From contig JAVTVX010000019.1 of the NCBI GenBank assembly GCA_033439265.1, forward strand, positions 16,704,039-16,768,038: a stretch of 64,000 nt of DNA, read 5' to 3'. The stretch is from Dillenia suffruticosa. Its lineage: Eukaryota; Streptophyta; Magnoliopsida; Dilleniales; Dilleniaceae. Below are positions 46,749-59,545 of this stretch, one piece after another. Position 1 is the first letter of the stretch, and every line of letters begins with the position of its first letter. Under the pieces are notes generated by a model. It saw nothing but the letters and a program-made list of their open reading frames with translations. It was not told the origin of the DNA and did not search any database. The position numbers were made by a program, and so were the translations under genes.

Positions 46749-47275
46749 TATTTACCCCAACTTGCATGGTTCCAAATCCCTAGTTAAATTGAATACACCT
46801 TCGTCTTGACAAAGAAAACTGTAAATACAACTTTGAAACTCATTTATAAATATTTTGTGTTTAAACATAATCTTTTCTATGTTTTACATGAATGGTCTCA
46901 GTACTACTTAACTAAATCATCTAGTTAGACAAAGCTTAGTATAACAAAATTTTTGAATTCATTAATAAATGAAATCTATATCACGTCACCTCTCACCCCA
47001 CTCCTATAAAAAATTAGTGCCTTGTCCGATACTCATATCTACTAAAATTATTTACAAGAAAAATACAAAAAATTGATAATTTGTAAATCAACTGTCTCAT
47101 TTTTCTTATAGATCTCGAGTTCAACCTTATTATATGTAAATAAAAAAAAAGAAAAAGAAAAAAGAAAAATAAAGGAAAAAATTGGCTTTGCGGTTGGTTA
47201 CTGCAATTAATTTTTTGAATCTGTGATAAGCAAGCATTAAATGGGCGATGGGCACTGTTTGCTACCATTCTGACC
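46749..47275. other. No gene seen
   Basis: This is AT-rich spacer with an A-rich low-complexity run at 47140-47178. The minus-strand frame 47014-47268 is not recognisable. Confidence 0.5.
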
Positions 47276-48191
47276 TAGGGGTGTTATGATACCCGGGTAG
47301 TGTCACGGGCGGTCAAAGCTCGAGCTCAGGCTCGGTCAACTCAAGCTTAGGTCAAGCACGAGCCTGACTGTTTCAATATCGAGTTCGAGCTCGAGCCCAT
47401 ATTGTGTCGAGCTCGAAGGCTCGTCGAGCTACCCGAATATGTGAAATTACGTTTTTGCCCTACAAGGAATAGCTCTTAGAATTCAAAATTTAGAGGATGG
47501 AAAGATCATTTTACCTTATTTTCTCATCTCCTCCTTTCTCGCATCGGGACGAAGCAAAACCAAACGTCTCTCTCTGCCAAGTTCTCTCTCGGGATTAGTC
47601 CTCTCTCAATCTAGATCTCACCTAGGGTTTTTCTGCAAAGATGATGCAACAATCAGCAAGAGGAGTCGATCCGCAACCAATGACAGCGCCAACATCAATG
47701 GATCAACAGCATCGATGGATCAACAACAGTATCAGCGCCAATAGGAGTTGCTCTCGCGTCTCGACTCTCGCCTCTTGCCTCTCGATCTCGATTCTTCAAA
47801 GTTCAAGCTCTCTGTGGGATGAAGATCTTGTTCGCCTCTCCATCGCTGCTGCAATATCACCACTTAGAGATCGAATCGATCGAAGGTAAACTCTCTCCCT
47901 CTCTCTCTCTCTCTCTCCCTCTCTCTCCCTCTTTGTTTCTCTCTCTCTAGGGTTTTTGAAAGATCTGTGAACCTATGATCTCTGCAAAATCTCTCTCTCT
48001 ATCTCTGCAAAGGCTCTGGTATGAGCTCGGGCTCGAGCTCGAGCTTCTCGATGAGACTTCGAGCCGAGCTCAAGCTCAATAATTGCAGGCTCGACGAACT
48101 CGAGCTCGAGTTCGAGCTTAACCAAAAAGCACTCGAGCCGAGCTCGGGTTTTGCTACTACCCGACTCTACTCGAGTGTCATAACATCCCTA
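47276..48191. mobile_element. Non-autonomous hAT element with GAGCTCGAG arms
   Basis: The left end TAGGGGTGTTATGATACCCGGGTAGT and the inverted right end TAGGGATGTTATGACACTCGAGTAGA match over the first 16 bases with two differences. TTCTGACC (47268-47275) and TTCTGACT (48192-48199) are the 8-bp target duplication with one mismatch. Both arms are filled with GAGCTCGAGCTCGG-type repeats, many of them palindromic. The middle holds a CT-rich leader-like part, an 82-codon frame (47641-47889) without recognisable domain, and a (CT)n run at 47889-47945. Confidence 0.85.
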
Positions 48192-48199
48192 TTCTGACT

Positions 48200-50572
48200 G
48201 AGTTCACTAGTCATTCTGGAAGAAGTTCAAGGGTAATTTGGTCATACAAAATGCAACATCGATTTTTTTTTTTTGGTTATAGCAACGCCGATTATTTCAA
48301 AGAAGAGCTCATGAAAAGGTGTTGAACCAACCACGTTTCTGGACATGCAGTGAACCGGGCCCAAAATAATTTTGTCGTGTCACTCGGCCCAACTTTTTGC
48401 CACGTGGCATGATTTGGAGATACAGATGAGGAATTTATTCCCTCATATTTAATTTAATTTTGTCATTTATGAAATTAAATATATTATTGCTTTTTCAGTT
48501 TCAATGGCATGAAGAAAATGTGATACCCAAAATTTTCATTTTTAACAAGTGCTCCATCTATACTCAAGAGGTCAACTCCATAAATTGATTAAATAACAAA
48601 ACAAGAATTATTAAAAATAAAATTTTTTATATGAATTATGCTCAATTTCAAATTCAGACTCATCACTATTATGAATACAAACAGAAAAAATAAATTAATA
48701 CCCATTTTCTTAGAGGAGTGATTAGGGGCTCTTGCGCTTCAATGTTTAGATCAATTTGGGATTCAAGTAACTTATTAGCAATTACTTAAATCGAGTAATC
48801 ATGTGAAATATGCAACTGGGGTTGTCCTAGAATTTTCTAGGCTTGCTATTTTTTGAGTTGTTTTTTAACATACTATTAGGGTTAGGCACTTGATTTAGCA
48901 TGTCTCATTATTTTCCTTTTAATTGCAGTCATCAAGTGCCTTAAAAAGAGCTACTGGCCTCCATGAAAGCATTCCTCACCAAAAGTAATTAATTAATTTG
49001 GTTTAGCATGTCAAAATCTGCAACTAGAGGGTTATATATGTATTGCATTGTACTTTTTTCTCTTTCAACTTTGTTAGGAAATGTAACTAGGGTTAAGCGT
49101 TTAAGTTGTGATATTTTTCATTCTGTTTAGGTCATATAATGTCTTAAACCATGCCAAAAAGGAAAATGATGACAATATATAATAATAGTAAGATACTTTG
49201 CGGCGTGTCATCACGCAATTCATTTTTTCTCCTTTTGAACTATGTATGATTTTACGGTTGAATACATCTAAACACTAAACTAACTTGATGCTATTACATT
49301 TTGTATATTTTCAATTTATTGAATTATAAGATACAGGTCGTTAGTTAGTTAAAATTATTAAAGTTGTTGAATTATAAGATACACTAAATTAACATTAGTT
49401 CGTTAAAATTTGTTGAATTATAAGGTACAATTTGTTAATATCTTTTGAGACCTTTTTTTCCCTTGCATTCAAGACAGCATTCCACTTTTAGTCTTATGAT
49501 TCGACATCTTGTGCAACAAGTAGTTAAAAAAATCTCCTTTGATTAAAATTGTATAACGATATCATAGGATAAAGAAAACATATGTGCTAAATCAATTAAT
49601 ATCAGAAAATGCAAACTAGTGTTCTCAATAACCTCAAAAATGAAAATGTTATCGTATTTATTTTGCTTTGGAATTGGGTGGTAGGAAGCCCTTACCTAAA
49701 CCCTGCTTGGGCTTCGATGTATTAATCAGAGTGAAGCTCTATTAAGCAATGACATTTTTAGCTTCTAGTAGGCTAACTAGATTAAAAAATATATATATCA
49801 TAAAATTATTGAATTTAAAATAAATAAATACTTTTGCTTGTCACAAGAACAAATTAAAATGTATTTTAAGTTAAAATATAGCATTTCACGTAATAAATAA
49901 CCTGGTGAGAAAATGTTCATATGTTGTAAACCCCCCCCCCAAAGAAAGAAATATAGTAGGTTTTGAAAGTCCCTCGGCTCAAGTGGCAGAAACTTCTCAC
50001 TTCCATTTTCTCTTCTTTGATTTGATTTCATTTGATTGTATTTTCTTATAAAAAAATGTAGGTTTTAAAAAACAATGAACTAGTTTTCGATATGATAATA
50101 ATTAAATTACTCCCGAAGCAGGAATAATATCAAACAATTCCACAATGAGAAAATTAGAGGCCATGGGGAATGTCTGGCTCATTTTATTGGGATTTGAGTA
50201 TGCAAGTACAGAGGGAAAATCATTAGATTATTGGATACATCCAGATTACATAATCTTTTTTTTTTTAATAATAAAAGAAAAGGTGTTTAGGGCAATATGT
50301 TGTATACATACCATTACCTCTTCCTCCTCCCTGGAAGATCTTTTATTGATTTAAGACGTTTTTTTGGTGGGGGGGGGATGGTGTAATATTTTCGGTGTCT
50401 TTTATGTGACACCAAATTTAAGTATAAGAGGAAACTATCTCGCTCAGTCACCTCACCTCTCTCTCTCCCCTAAATCTCTCTCTCTATATCACACATCTGT
50501 ATCTCTCTTCCTCTCTATTTCTCCTGCAGTGCTATAAGTGTTCTCTTTCTTTCCCTCAACATAGTAGAAAAG
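48200..50572. other. No gene seen; upstream region of the response-regulator exon
   Basis: This is AT-rich spacer. It contains CCACGTGG (about 48399-48406), a G-box core, but about 2.1 kb from the nearest start codon. A C run is at 49931-49940 and a G run at 50371-50379. A CT-rich stretch at 50454-50525 has the look of the 5' leader of the gene that starts at 50573. Confidence 0.5.
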
Positions 50573-50711
50573 ATGAGAATTACGGAGAGTGAAAGAATGC
50601 CACCAGAGAAATCATTCACCACAATCGGAGAAATCCAAGTTTTGGTGGTGGATGATGATGTGATCTGTCTTACTATTGTTTCAACAATGTCGAGAACATG
50701 CAAATACAAAG
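50573..50711 (+). CDS. First exon of a two-component response regulator
   Basis: The exon encodes 46 residues ending in a split codon. EIQVLVVDDDVICLTIVS followed by RTCKYK is the N-terminus of a CheY-like receiver domain: beta-1, the acidic DD pocket and helix alpha-1, as in plant type-B ARR or PRR proteins. A donor GGTATCC follows at 50711/50712. The rest of the receiver, including the phospho-accepting Asp and the Lys of the beta-5 loop, is not found in the 900 bases before CACTA 2, nor beyond it. Either the gene was truncated or CACTA 2 and the following retrotransposon have pushed the remaining exons beyond the window. A CT-rich leader upstream supports a true gene start. Which ARR or PRR it is cannot be told from this exon. 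Confidence 0.65.
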
Positions 50712-50814
50712 GTATCCATGAACATCTTGCGGGAACCTTTGTGTGTGTGTGTTTATTTGTGTTTATTTATGTTGTTTTCGTTTGGTCATTTTGTTTCGTG
50801 TTAAAAGATCTTTA

Positions 50815-51638
50815 TTTGCTTGAATCTTGGAATGTTTGTAGAGTCCTCAAGGCCACTTTTGAGAAGAAATGATAGGTTGGGAGTTTGGGCTTTTTTTTTT
50901 TTTTTGGCTTCATTTTTTTTTTATGGGGAAATTGTTTTTTTTTTTTTGGGTATTTTCATTTTTATATGTTTAACTTTAGCTTTGATTTTTATGAGATTTA
51001 ATTTTTTATATCTTAATTTTCTTGGAATGTTTCAATCATCTTTTCTATGTTTTTGTTTTCACTAAATTCGACCTCAAAGACTAAATTCTACAAATGATAC
51101 GGATCGCTTTAGATCTCCCTTATTTTTTATCATTTCATTTCATCTTAAGGGAAAGAAATGATTCACTTTGGATCTTTTCTTGCGTTTTGTTCTTTCTTTC
51201 TTCCTTTCGATTATACCCATTTATATTTAGGTTTAGCATTAGGGTTTTGATGACGAATTCTGCAAGTTGATATCTATCAACTACTGAAAAATTGAAGCCC
51301 ATGAATATTGTGTCCTTGCTATCATCAATAAAATAATAACTTACTTATAAAAAAAATAAAGGAAATTGAAGCTTTCGAGCAAGCCCTTCTCTGTGAAGAT
51401 ATGCCTTCTAGTAGAATTTGAGAATCAATGTGCTTGTAAAGTCTTTAAGGCCCTTTGCAAGAAATAAATGATACGTCATAAAAGTTAGGGCTTTTTCCTT
51501 CTTATTTTTCCTTTTTTTGTGGTTGATTTTCATGTTTAACTATAAGTTTTACTAGATATAAACTTTTTATTTCTTTATTTCCTTGGAATTTTCCCATCAT
51601 CCCTTCTGTGTTTTGTCTTCATTGAATTGGATCCAGAA
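50815..51638. repeat. Direct duplication of about 250 bp in the response-regulator intron region
   Basis: Segments 50820 to about 51075 and 51415 to 51638 run in parallel: TTGTAGAGTCCTCAAGGCC versus TTGTAAAGTCTTTAAGGCC, GAAGAAATGATA versus AAGAAATAAATGATA, TTAGGGCTTTTT-like runs, TTCATGTTTAACT, CTTGGAATGTTTCAATCATC versus CTTGGAATTTTCCCATCATC, and TCACTAAATTCGA versus TCATTGAATTGGA. CACTA 2 is inserted at the end of the second copy. The TTTGTAG at the start of each resembles a splice acceptor, so a duplicated exon remnant is possible. Confidence 0.7.
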
Positions 51639-52379
51639 CACTACAAAAAAACAAGAATTTAGCGACGAATTTTAGCAACAACAAATATTCGTCGCAAATC
51701 TGCAACAAATTTAGTAACAAAAAATGCTATCGTCGCAAATTAGCCATAATTTTAGCAACAAAAATATTTTCGTCGCAAATTTAGCAATAAAAAAACTTTT
51801 CGTTGCAAAATTTGTCGCAAATTTTTTACGAAAATTTTTTGAAGCACAATTTGTTGCAAATTTGCGACGAATAAAATTTTCGTTGCTAAATTTGCAACGA
51901 ATTTCAAAATTCGTCGCTAAATTTGCAACGAATTTCAAAATTCGTCGCTAAAAAAATTTCGTTCCTGATTTTGGGACGAAAACAAAATTTCATCCCTGAT
52001 TCTAGGACGAAAAAAATTTTCGTCCCTGATTCTGGGACGAATTTTGGGACAAAAACGTTTTGTCCTAAAATTCAATATATTTCACACTTCCTTCACTTTT
52101 ACTCTCTCTCTCTCTCTCTCTCTATCAGGTTCATTTTTGAAGAATAGCCGCGAAGGGGTACTATGAAGGGATGGCAGATGGGATGTCGGATCTACGATGG
52201 TGTTAGGTAATCTCCCTCTTTTCTTTCTCTCTCATGGCCGTAGATGGCAGATTCGACGGCCAGCCGCCAGATCTGAGTTGCAGAAGGCAGATCGGACTGC
52301 CAATCGCTGGATCTGAGCTTTAGAAGGCAGATCTAGTGGCTAAGCCGCTGAATATACCCTTCACAGGCGAGCCGCGGCA

Positions 52380-52930
52380 AGGGACGACAGCCCCTGTGCG
52401 GCCGAGGTACGCGAAGGGGCCTCTGGGCTCTTCGCGGCTCCGCCGCGCAAAGGGGCTGCCTCCCCTGCGCTGCCCAGGTGCGCAAAGGGGCCGATGGCCC
52501 CTTTGCGACTCTGCCGCCCCTCCGCGGCGCATACACTCGAAGGGGCGGCTGGCCCCTTTGCGCCTTCGCCGCCCTTCCGCGACACATACGCGCGAAGGGG
52601 CTGCAGGCCCCTTTGCAGCTCCACCACCCCTGCGTGGCCCAGACGCGTAAAGGGGCCGATGGCCCCTTTGCGACTCCGCCCCCTACTCTGCCCAGACACT
52701 CGAAGGGGCCACTGGCCCCTTTGCGCCTCCGCCGCGAGAAGGGGCAACCGCCCCTGCGAGGCCCAGGCGTGCGAAGGTGTTGCGCAGCCCCTGCGCGAAG
52801 GGGCCGCTGCCCCTTCGCTGCCCAGACACTCGAAGGGGCCGATGGCCCCTACGCGGCCCTGCCTCGCAATGGGGCCGCAGGCCCCTGCGCGGCCCATCGT
52901 GGCCCATTGGCCTGGGCCATTGCACTGCCC
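52380..52930. repeat. GC-rich array of about 54-bp units with hairpin core
   Basis: Units centre on AAAGGGGCC-GAT-GGCCCCTTT, a 9-bp-arm hairpin, and recur near 52484, 52540, 52594, 52649 and 52702 with weaker flanking copies. Between the cores lie phrases like GCGACTCCGCCGCCC and GCCCAGACACTCG. Like the array in CACTA 1 it keeps inverted repeats while the unit sequence is quite different. All the reading frames here are by-products of composition. Confidence 0.88.
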
Positions 52931-53581
52931 GGCCCAACAATTTAATTTAATTGATTTTTTTTATAATTTTTTGAGAAATGTTATTTAAAAAAATGTTTTT
53001 ATAATATTGTTTTAATAATTTATTAGTTATTTATAAATATTTTTGATGTGTTAGGTTTTGCGATTCTCAAATATTTGGATTGGAAGCTGTTACTGGTGTT
53101 GATATCGGAGTCTATCGGTGAGTTATTAATTGGTGGTGAAAAATATTTTAATATGTACTGTAATAATTGAAAAATACAATTTATAGTAAATTTTATGTGA
53201 TAATTGATTATAAGAAATATTATGTTAACAATAATCAGCAGTTTATAGTAAATCTTATATCGATTTGTTAAATAATCAATGTTGTTAAATGTTTAATATT
53301 TAATACTTTATTTAATTCTATGATAATATTTAATGTTATTGTAATAATTTAGTTAATTTGTTTGATATTAATTAAGTTTATAATATTATTTATTATTATA
53401 TTTAATTTTTGTGAAATTAAACTTTGTATTAATGATGATTTGAGTTTTTTACAATTAACGTTATTATTTATTGTTATATGAACTTAGTTGGAATTAATGA
53501 TGATATTAGTATTGATGAATTAGTAGTTTTTTTGTAGTTTTTATTAATATTTAAAAAATTTTTAATTTGGAGATAAGGAAA

Positions 53582-56500
53582 ATGCAGAATAAAAGAAGTT
53601 GGATGTATAAAAAGAACTTATCTGATCGTCGGGGTTTAACTAATAAATTTATTTTTGGGTTGGAGCAATTTTTAGATTTTGCTTGTACTCAAGTTGATTT
53701 TATGGATGGGAATAAGTTAAGGTGTCTGTGTAGAATGTGTCGTAATGGTAAATTTTTGCAGTGTGATAAAGTTAGGGAATATCTTTGTAGAGCTGGTTTT
53801 ATCCCGAATTGCTATAATTGGACATGCTATGGTGAACCATTCATTTCTGATGAGGAGTTTAGACGAAATAGACAATTCTCAGTTAGTGGGGATCAGAGTT
53901 ATTATGATCAATTGAATCCGTATCAGAGGATGGTAATTGATGCAGTGGGTCCGAATTTTGTTCCCGATCCAAACGTTGCAAGTTCTAGCTTTGATCCAAC
54001 ATTTGAACATGGGTATACTAGTTATGCATCACCATTGGAGGAGGTAGAAGTAGTAGGTGTTGATGAAAATGTGAATAATGAATCATCTCTCCAATTTCAT
54101 GAAGTCTTAAGAGCTGCAGATGAATCTTTATGGGCTGATTGTGACAGCCACACTAAGCTATCTCTAACTGCAAGACTGTTGAATGTCAAGGCAGAGTATA
54201 ATGTGTTAGAGAATTGTTTTAATGATTTTGTTCAAGTTATTGGAGAAGTATTGCCACGTGATCATATTATGCCCAATGATTTCTACAGTATGAAAAAGCT
54301 TGTGAAAGAATTAGGTCTTCCGATGGAAAGAATAGATGTTTGCAGAGATGCTTGTATGTTATATTGGGGAGATGATAAAGATATAGATTTTTGTAAATTC
54401 TGTAATCAAAGTAGATACAAGAGTATTCGGAGGTCAGGTCGTAATCAGTAGCGTAAATCATACAGACAAATGTTTTATTTACCTTTAACTCCTAGTTTAT
54501 GCATCTGAGACCATTGCTAAACACATGACCTGGCACGCAAATCATGAAACAGAAGAGGGGTTAATGTGTCATCCTTTAGATACAGAAGCGTGGAAATATT
54601 TTGATAGAACATATCCCGAGTTTACGAGAGAGACTCGAAATATTAGATTAGATCTCTGTGCTGATGGGTTTGCTCCATTTGGCAAATCAGGAAGAACTTA
54701 TTCTTATTAGCCAGTTATCTTAACTCCGTATAATCTTCCACCCGGTATGTGTATGAAGACACCGTATATGTTTTTAACATTGGTCGTGCCTGGCCCGCAA
54801 AATCCAAAGAAGTTAATAGATGTTTACATGCAACCATTGATTGCGGAGTTGAAACAACTATGGGATGAAAGTGTTTCTACATATGATGTTCATACTAATC
54901 AGATGTTTATAATGAAGGCTACTCTTCTTTGGACCATAAATGACTTTCCAGCGTATGGTATGTTATCGGGATGGAGTACCGCTGGGATTTTAGGATGTCC
55001 AATTTGTTTGGAGAGATCAAAGTCATTCAGATTGAAACATGGGAAGAAAGCGAGTTATTTTGATTGTCATAGATAATTTTTATCGTTAACTCATAAATTC
55101 AGAAGAAATAAAGAAGAATTCACTAAGAATAGATTTGAAAGAACACCTCCTCCATTGAAATTAACCGGTGAACAAATTTGGCATAGCGTCCTTAACTTTT
55201 CATCTGTTATTGAAGAGCCACATGGTACAACATATGGCTATGGACATTCGCATAAATGAACTAAACGAAGTTTATTTTGGGATTTACCATATTGAAAGAC
55301 TCATTTGATTCATCATAATCTCGATGTAATGCATATCGAGAAGAATGTCTTTGATAATCTGATAAATACAGTGATGGATATCACTGGGAAAACGAAAAAC
55401 AACTTGAATGCAAGAAAAGATATGCGACTCCTTTGTAAACGAACCACTCTTGATGTCGATGAAAGTAGTAGGGAACCAAAACCGAAGGCAGTTTATACAT
55501 TGAATAAGGATTAGAGACGGATTGTTTGTGAATGGTTGAAATCATTGAGATTTCCTGATGGTTATGTCTCAAATCTTGGAAAATGTGTCAATTTAAAGGA
55601 ATGTAAGTTGATTGCTTTGAAAAGTCATGATTCTCATATATTTATGGAAAGACTAATTCCTATTGCTTTTAAGGAACTCTTACCGAATTTTGTTCGGGTT
55701 GCCATTACGGAGCTAAGCATTTTCCTTCATGATATTTGCTCGACAGTGTTGAGACATTCACACATAGAGATATTAGAGAGAGAGATTCCAATCATTTTGT
55801 GCAATTTAAAAAGGATATTTCTACCGTCATTTTTTTATTCCATGGAATATCTTTTGGTTCACTTGTCATATGAGGCGAAAGTTAGAGGTTCTATCCAATT
55901 TCGATGGATGTATCCATTTGAAAGGTGAGTTTTTCATCTTTTATACTTCGTTATCAAGGCATATAAAATTTGTAATTTCATTACATATAATTTTCTAAAA
56001 CATTTTGTTTTATTATAATTAAATTCCTATATTATTTGAAGAAAAAAGTGAAAAAATAAGGTATGTATTGAAATCTCTATTGTCAATGCATATATTGTGG
56101 AGGAAGTAACAACGTTTGCATCATATTATTTTAAGCCTCACGTTCAGTGCAAGTAGCGGAGAGCGGGAAGAAATGATGAGGGTCCTATTGATCCCAATTT
56201 GAAATCATTCTTAATTTTTAACTACCTTGGTCGACCAAGTGGATCATGTAAGTATAGATATTTAACTGATCAAGAATGGCGGGCAGCCCACACATATATT
56301 TTACTGAACTGTCCAGAAGTGACGCCATATTTTGAGTAAGTATATATTTTCTATTTTATGTATTTCTTATATCGTAAATTATTTATGTTAAAACTTATTT
56401 CCTTTGATGGTAGAATTTTCCAAAACGTATATTCTCAACTTTCGAGACATGAGTTTGATCGTTTATGCGATGAAGAATTTGTATCATGATTCAAAAAATA

Positions 56501-57315
56501 TGTAAGTAGACTATAAATTATTTAAATATTTACTTTAAAACATATTAACATATTTATTTAACTTTACGTCTATGATAATCAAACTCAAGTTCAGCAAGAA
56601 TTGTTAATCCATCTGTCATGGGGTCCAAAATCAATGGTACGAACTTGGCCATCCTATTTTATAAACTGGTATAATTTTCATACTGAAGAATATGGAGTGG
56701 GAAAAAACGACAATGAATAGTAGGGTTTGTGTTCAGTCATCCAATGATAGTGGAGGTCAAAATGATTTTTATAGTTTATTGGATGAAATCGTAAAGGTAG
56801 AGTACCCTGGTCCAGCATTACGGGTTATTTTATTTATATGTCGCTGTTTTGACCCTGTCAAAGGGATGAAAGTGCATCCACAGTTTAATTTGGTTGAAAT
56901 AAATCATAAGAAATTGTATAAAAGATATGAACCATTTGTGTTAGTACAACAAGCGATTCAATTATTTTATACTTCATATCCTAGTTTGAAACGTGACAAA
57001 ATTGATTGGTGGGCTGTTTTTAAAACGAAAGTATAGAAAAAAATTAAAGAATATTGGGAAGAGATAGCATATCAACAAGAGGAAGTTGCCAATACAGTTC
57101 AGACCGAGAAATATAATATTCCAACGTTATAAGATCCTAGCGGAGTAGTGATAGATGTGAATGCAAGTGAAATTCATGAAGAAGACGATGAGGAATTTAA
57201 TTTTGAGACAAATGATGAGGATGAGGATAAGGATGATGAAAATGATGTTGAAGAGTCTAATTTTGAGACGCAGGATGAGGATGAGGATGACAATGAGGAT
57301 TTTGATTTTTTATGA
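53582..57315 (+). pseudogene. CACTA 2 TNP2-type transposase, decayed
   Basis: Exons parallel those of CACTA 1: 53582-55924, 56023-56335, 56414-56501 and 56568-57315. The Transpos_assoc start (MQNKRSWMYKKNLSDRRGL), Transposase_21 (MCMKTPYMFLTLVVPGPQNP), the DUF4218-like part and DUF4216 (FDPVKGMKVHPQFNLVEINH) are all recognisable, with an acidic tail. Nonsense changes lie at 54449, 54708, 55074, 55257, 55293, 55512, 56156, 56487 and 57034. An 11-base deletion lies at 54495/54496, an extra base in the A run near 56055, and the acceptors before exons 2 and 4 read AA (56021-56022) and AC (56066-56067 region equivalent, at 56566-56567). It cannot yield transposase. Confidence 0.9.
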
Positions 57316-57578
57316 CGGGTAAGTTTTGTTCTCTTAATATAATAAAAATCGGATATTTATCTTGATATATGATAATATATTTTTTTTTAAGTGGGTAAGT
57401 TAGCCGACACATATAATTTGCAAATTTTGTTACCTCAATTTCTTGTTTATTTACTGTCTCATTCTTAAATTTATATATTTGATTTGTTAATATATTATCT
57501 TTTTTTTTCTATAGGTCATTAGAGAAAATTTCTTCATATATTGGTACCTTGTTTCGCAAATAATTTATCAAATTAAAT

Positions 57579-59508
57579 ATGGTAAGTTTATTCATATTCT
57601 TCATTATGCATATGATGAATATGCAATTTTTATTTTTTATTTTTGTTTAAAATATATTATAATTGACAGTTTCGACGTGGCGGCCATAGACGAAATTCTA
57701 ATGAAAATTCATGCTCTTCACCATCGCAGTCCGCTTCGGCACCTTCGCAATCTCATTCCCTTGCCGGCAATGTACCTTCGCCTCTCCCTTCTATTGCAGG
57801 CCCTTCGCATTCTCAACACATCGCTAGCAATGTACCTTCTCAAGTCCCTTTGGTGGAACACTCGTATGCAGATAGAGAAGACAATCGAGAGTTAATAGCC
57901 CCTTATGGAGATTCGTAAGTACTAAATTTTAAAATTATAGATATATTATTTCTTTTATTTATAAAATAAATTCATCTTTTAACTATCTTATTTATTTAAC
58001 ATTATTTGTTTAAAACTTTACGATAGATTTACAAATTCTGTACATGTTATTCACGAGCTTAATAGAATAGTGAATAATCATCGGGGAGGGGCTTCGATGT
58101 CTTACACAAGCACTCCGGATGAAACAAAAGAACTATGGTGGAATGAGTTTAAGGTAAGTTATCCCAATCAGTTTATATATGAAATTAAGTTAATAGTTTT
58201 ATAAGTTATTGATTTTTTTCCATTGCAGCGAGTATTCACTTGGGACTAAACTGAAGAGTTGGAAGTAAGAAAGATTTTCAAGAAAAAATGTGGCGATTAC
58301 ATCCAACACGTTCTAAATCATGCAAAGAGACATGTAAAAAAGCCCAACTGCATCACCGAGTAAAATTGGGACAGGATTCTGAATTTTTGGGAATCGGAGG
58401 AGAGCAAACGAAGGAGTGAGCAGAATAAAAAAAACCGAACTTATAATTCAGGGGAATCATCTGCGACGTATGCAGGAGGCTCGATCACTATCGGTGAATA
58501 TAGAAATAAATTGGTAATTTTATACAAACACTAATTTTTTTTATCTAATTTAAATTATTTCATTATTTCTAATAGTGTTTTTTTATTTTAGGTCAAGGAA
58601 ATGGGGACCGAGCCTTCATTCATAGATATTTTCACGCTCACATTTCAGAAAAAAGACAAGACTTGGAGCAGGGAGAGAGCTAGAGCAATTAAGGTTTGTA
58701 ATTTCAAAATTTCCAATTATTTTATGAACATTTTCAATATTGATTTGAACATATTATGTTGAACATATCATAGCAATGTAAGAAAATGAATTCTTTATAT
58801 TAGTCTCTCCCAAATTTATTTTTATTGCTGACTTGATTCTTTGATTTCTAATGAATTACTTGCTAGAGATTCTCTTTTATTTTTTTTCCTAATATTTTAA
58901 CTTATTCAATATTGATATGAATGTTCATAATTTAGATCCTATATGGTCTCATGATTTATGTTACAAAATTTTTTTTACCTTCATATACATATATATATAT
59001 ATATATCTAATCAAGATTATATGTGTTTGTATTATAATGTTATTGTAAATTTATTTTAATTTTTCTCATGACAATGTAGGAGAAATATGATAAGCTATCA
59101 TGCAGAAGTTCGAGTGCTAGTGATGATGCTGGCGGATCTGAGCCATCTGATGATAACATGAATACATGGCTCGAGGTGACTGGTGGACGAAAAGGGGGTA
59201 GAGTAGTTAGGCTAGGTTCTTTGAGCAGAACATACAAAATCGCCGGTTCATCTTCTTCCACTCCACCAGCAGTTAGAGCAGAAATAAATCAATTGAATCA
59301 AGAGGTGAGCCATTTGAAGGAGTTGCTACTGCAAAGAGATCAGGAATTCAGTGAACTTCAAGCAAAGCACACGCAAGAAATGAACGAGGTCCGCACGCAG
59401 TAAATGTTAATCATGTAGTATCTTCAGTTAGTCTCCGCTCCGAATCAGATTCCCCCTTCTATTTCTCCTCCTGATAATGCTTGCGATGGTGATGAGAGTG
59501 ATGATTTC

Positions 59509-59545
<37 letters not shown>

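Noticed and set aside
47641-47889. 82-codon frame as a host gene
   Set aside because: It lies inside a non-autonomous hAT element, is low in complexity and shows no domain; kept only as possible captured cargo.
52320-52988. Frames up to 178 codons in the CACTA 2 array
   Set aside because: Same cause: a roughly 54-bp GC-rich repeat, open in several frames on both strands.
59040-59261. Minus-strand frame opposite the TNPA-like exon
   Set aside because: It is the shadow of the coding exon on the plus strand.
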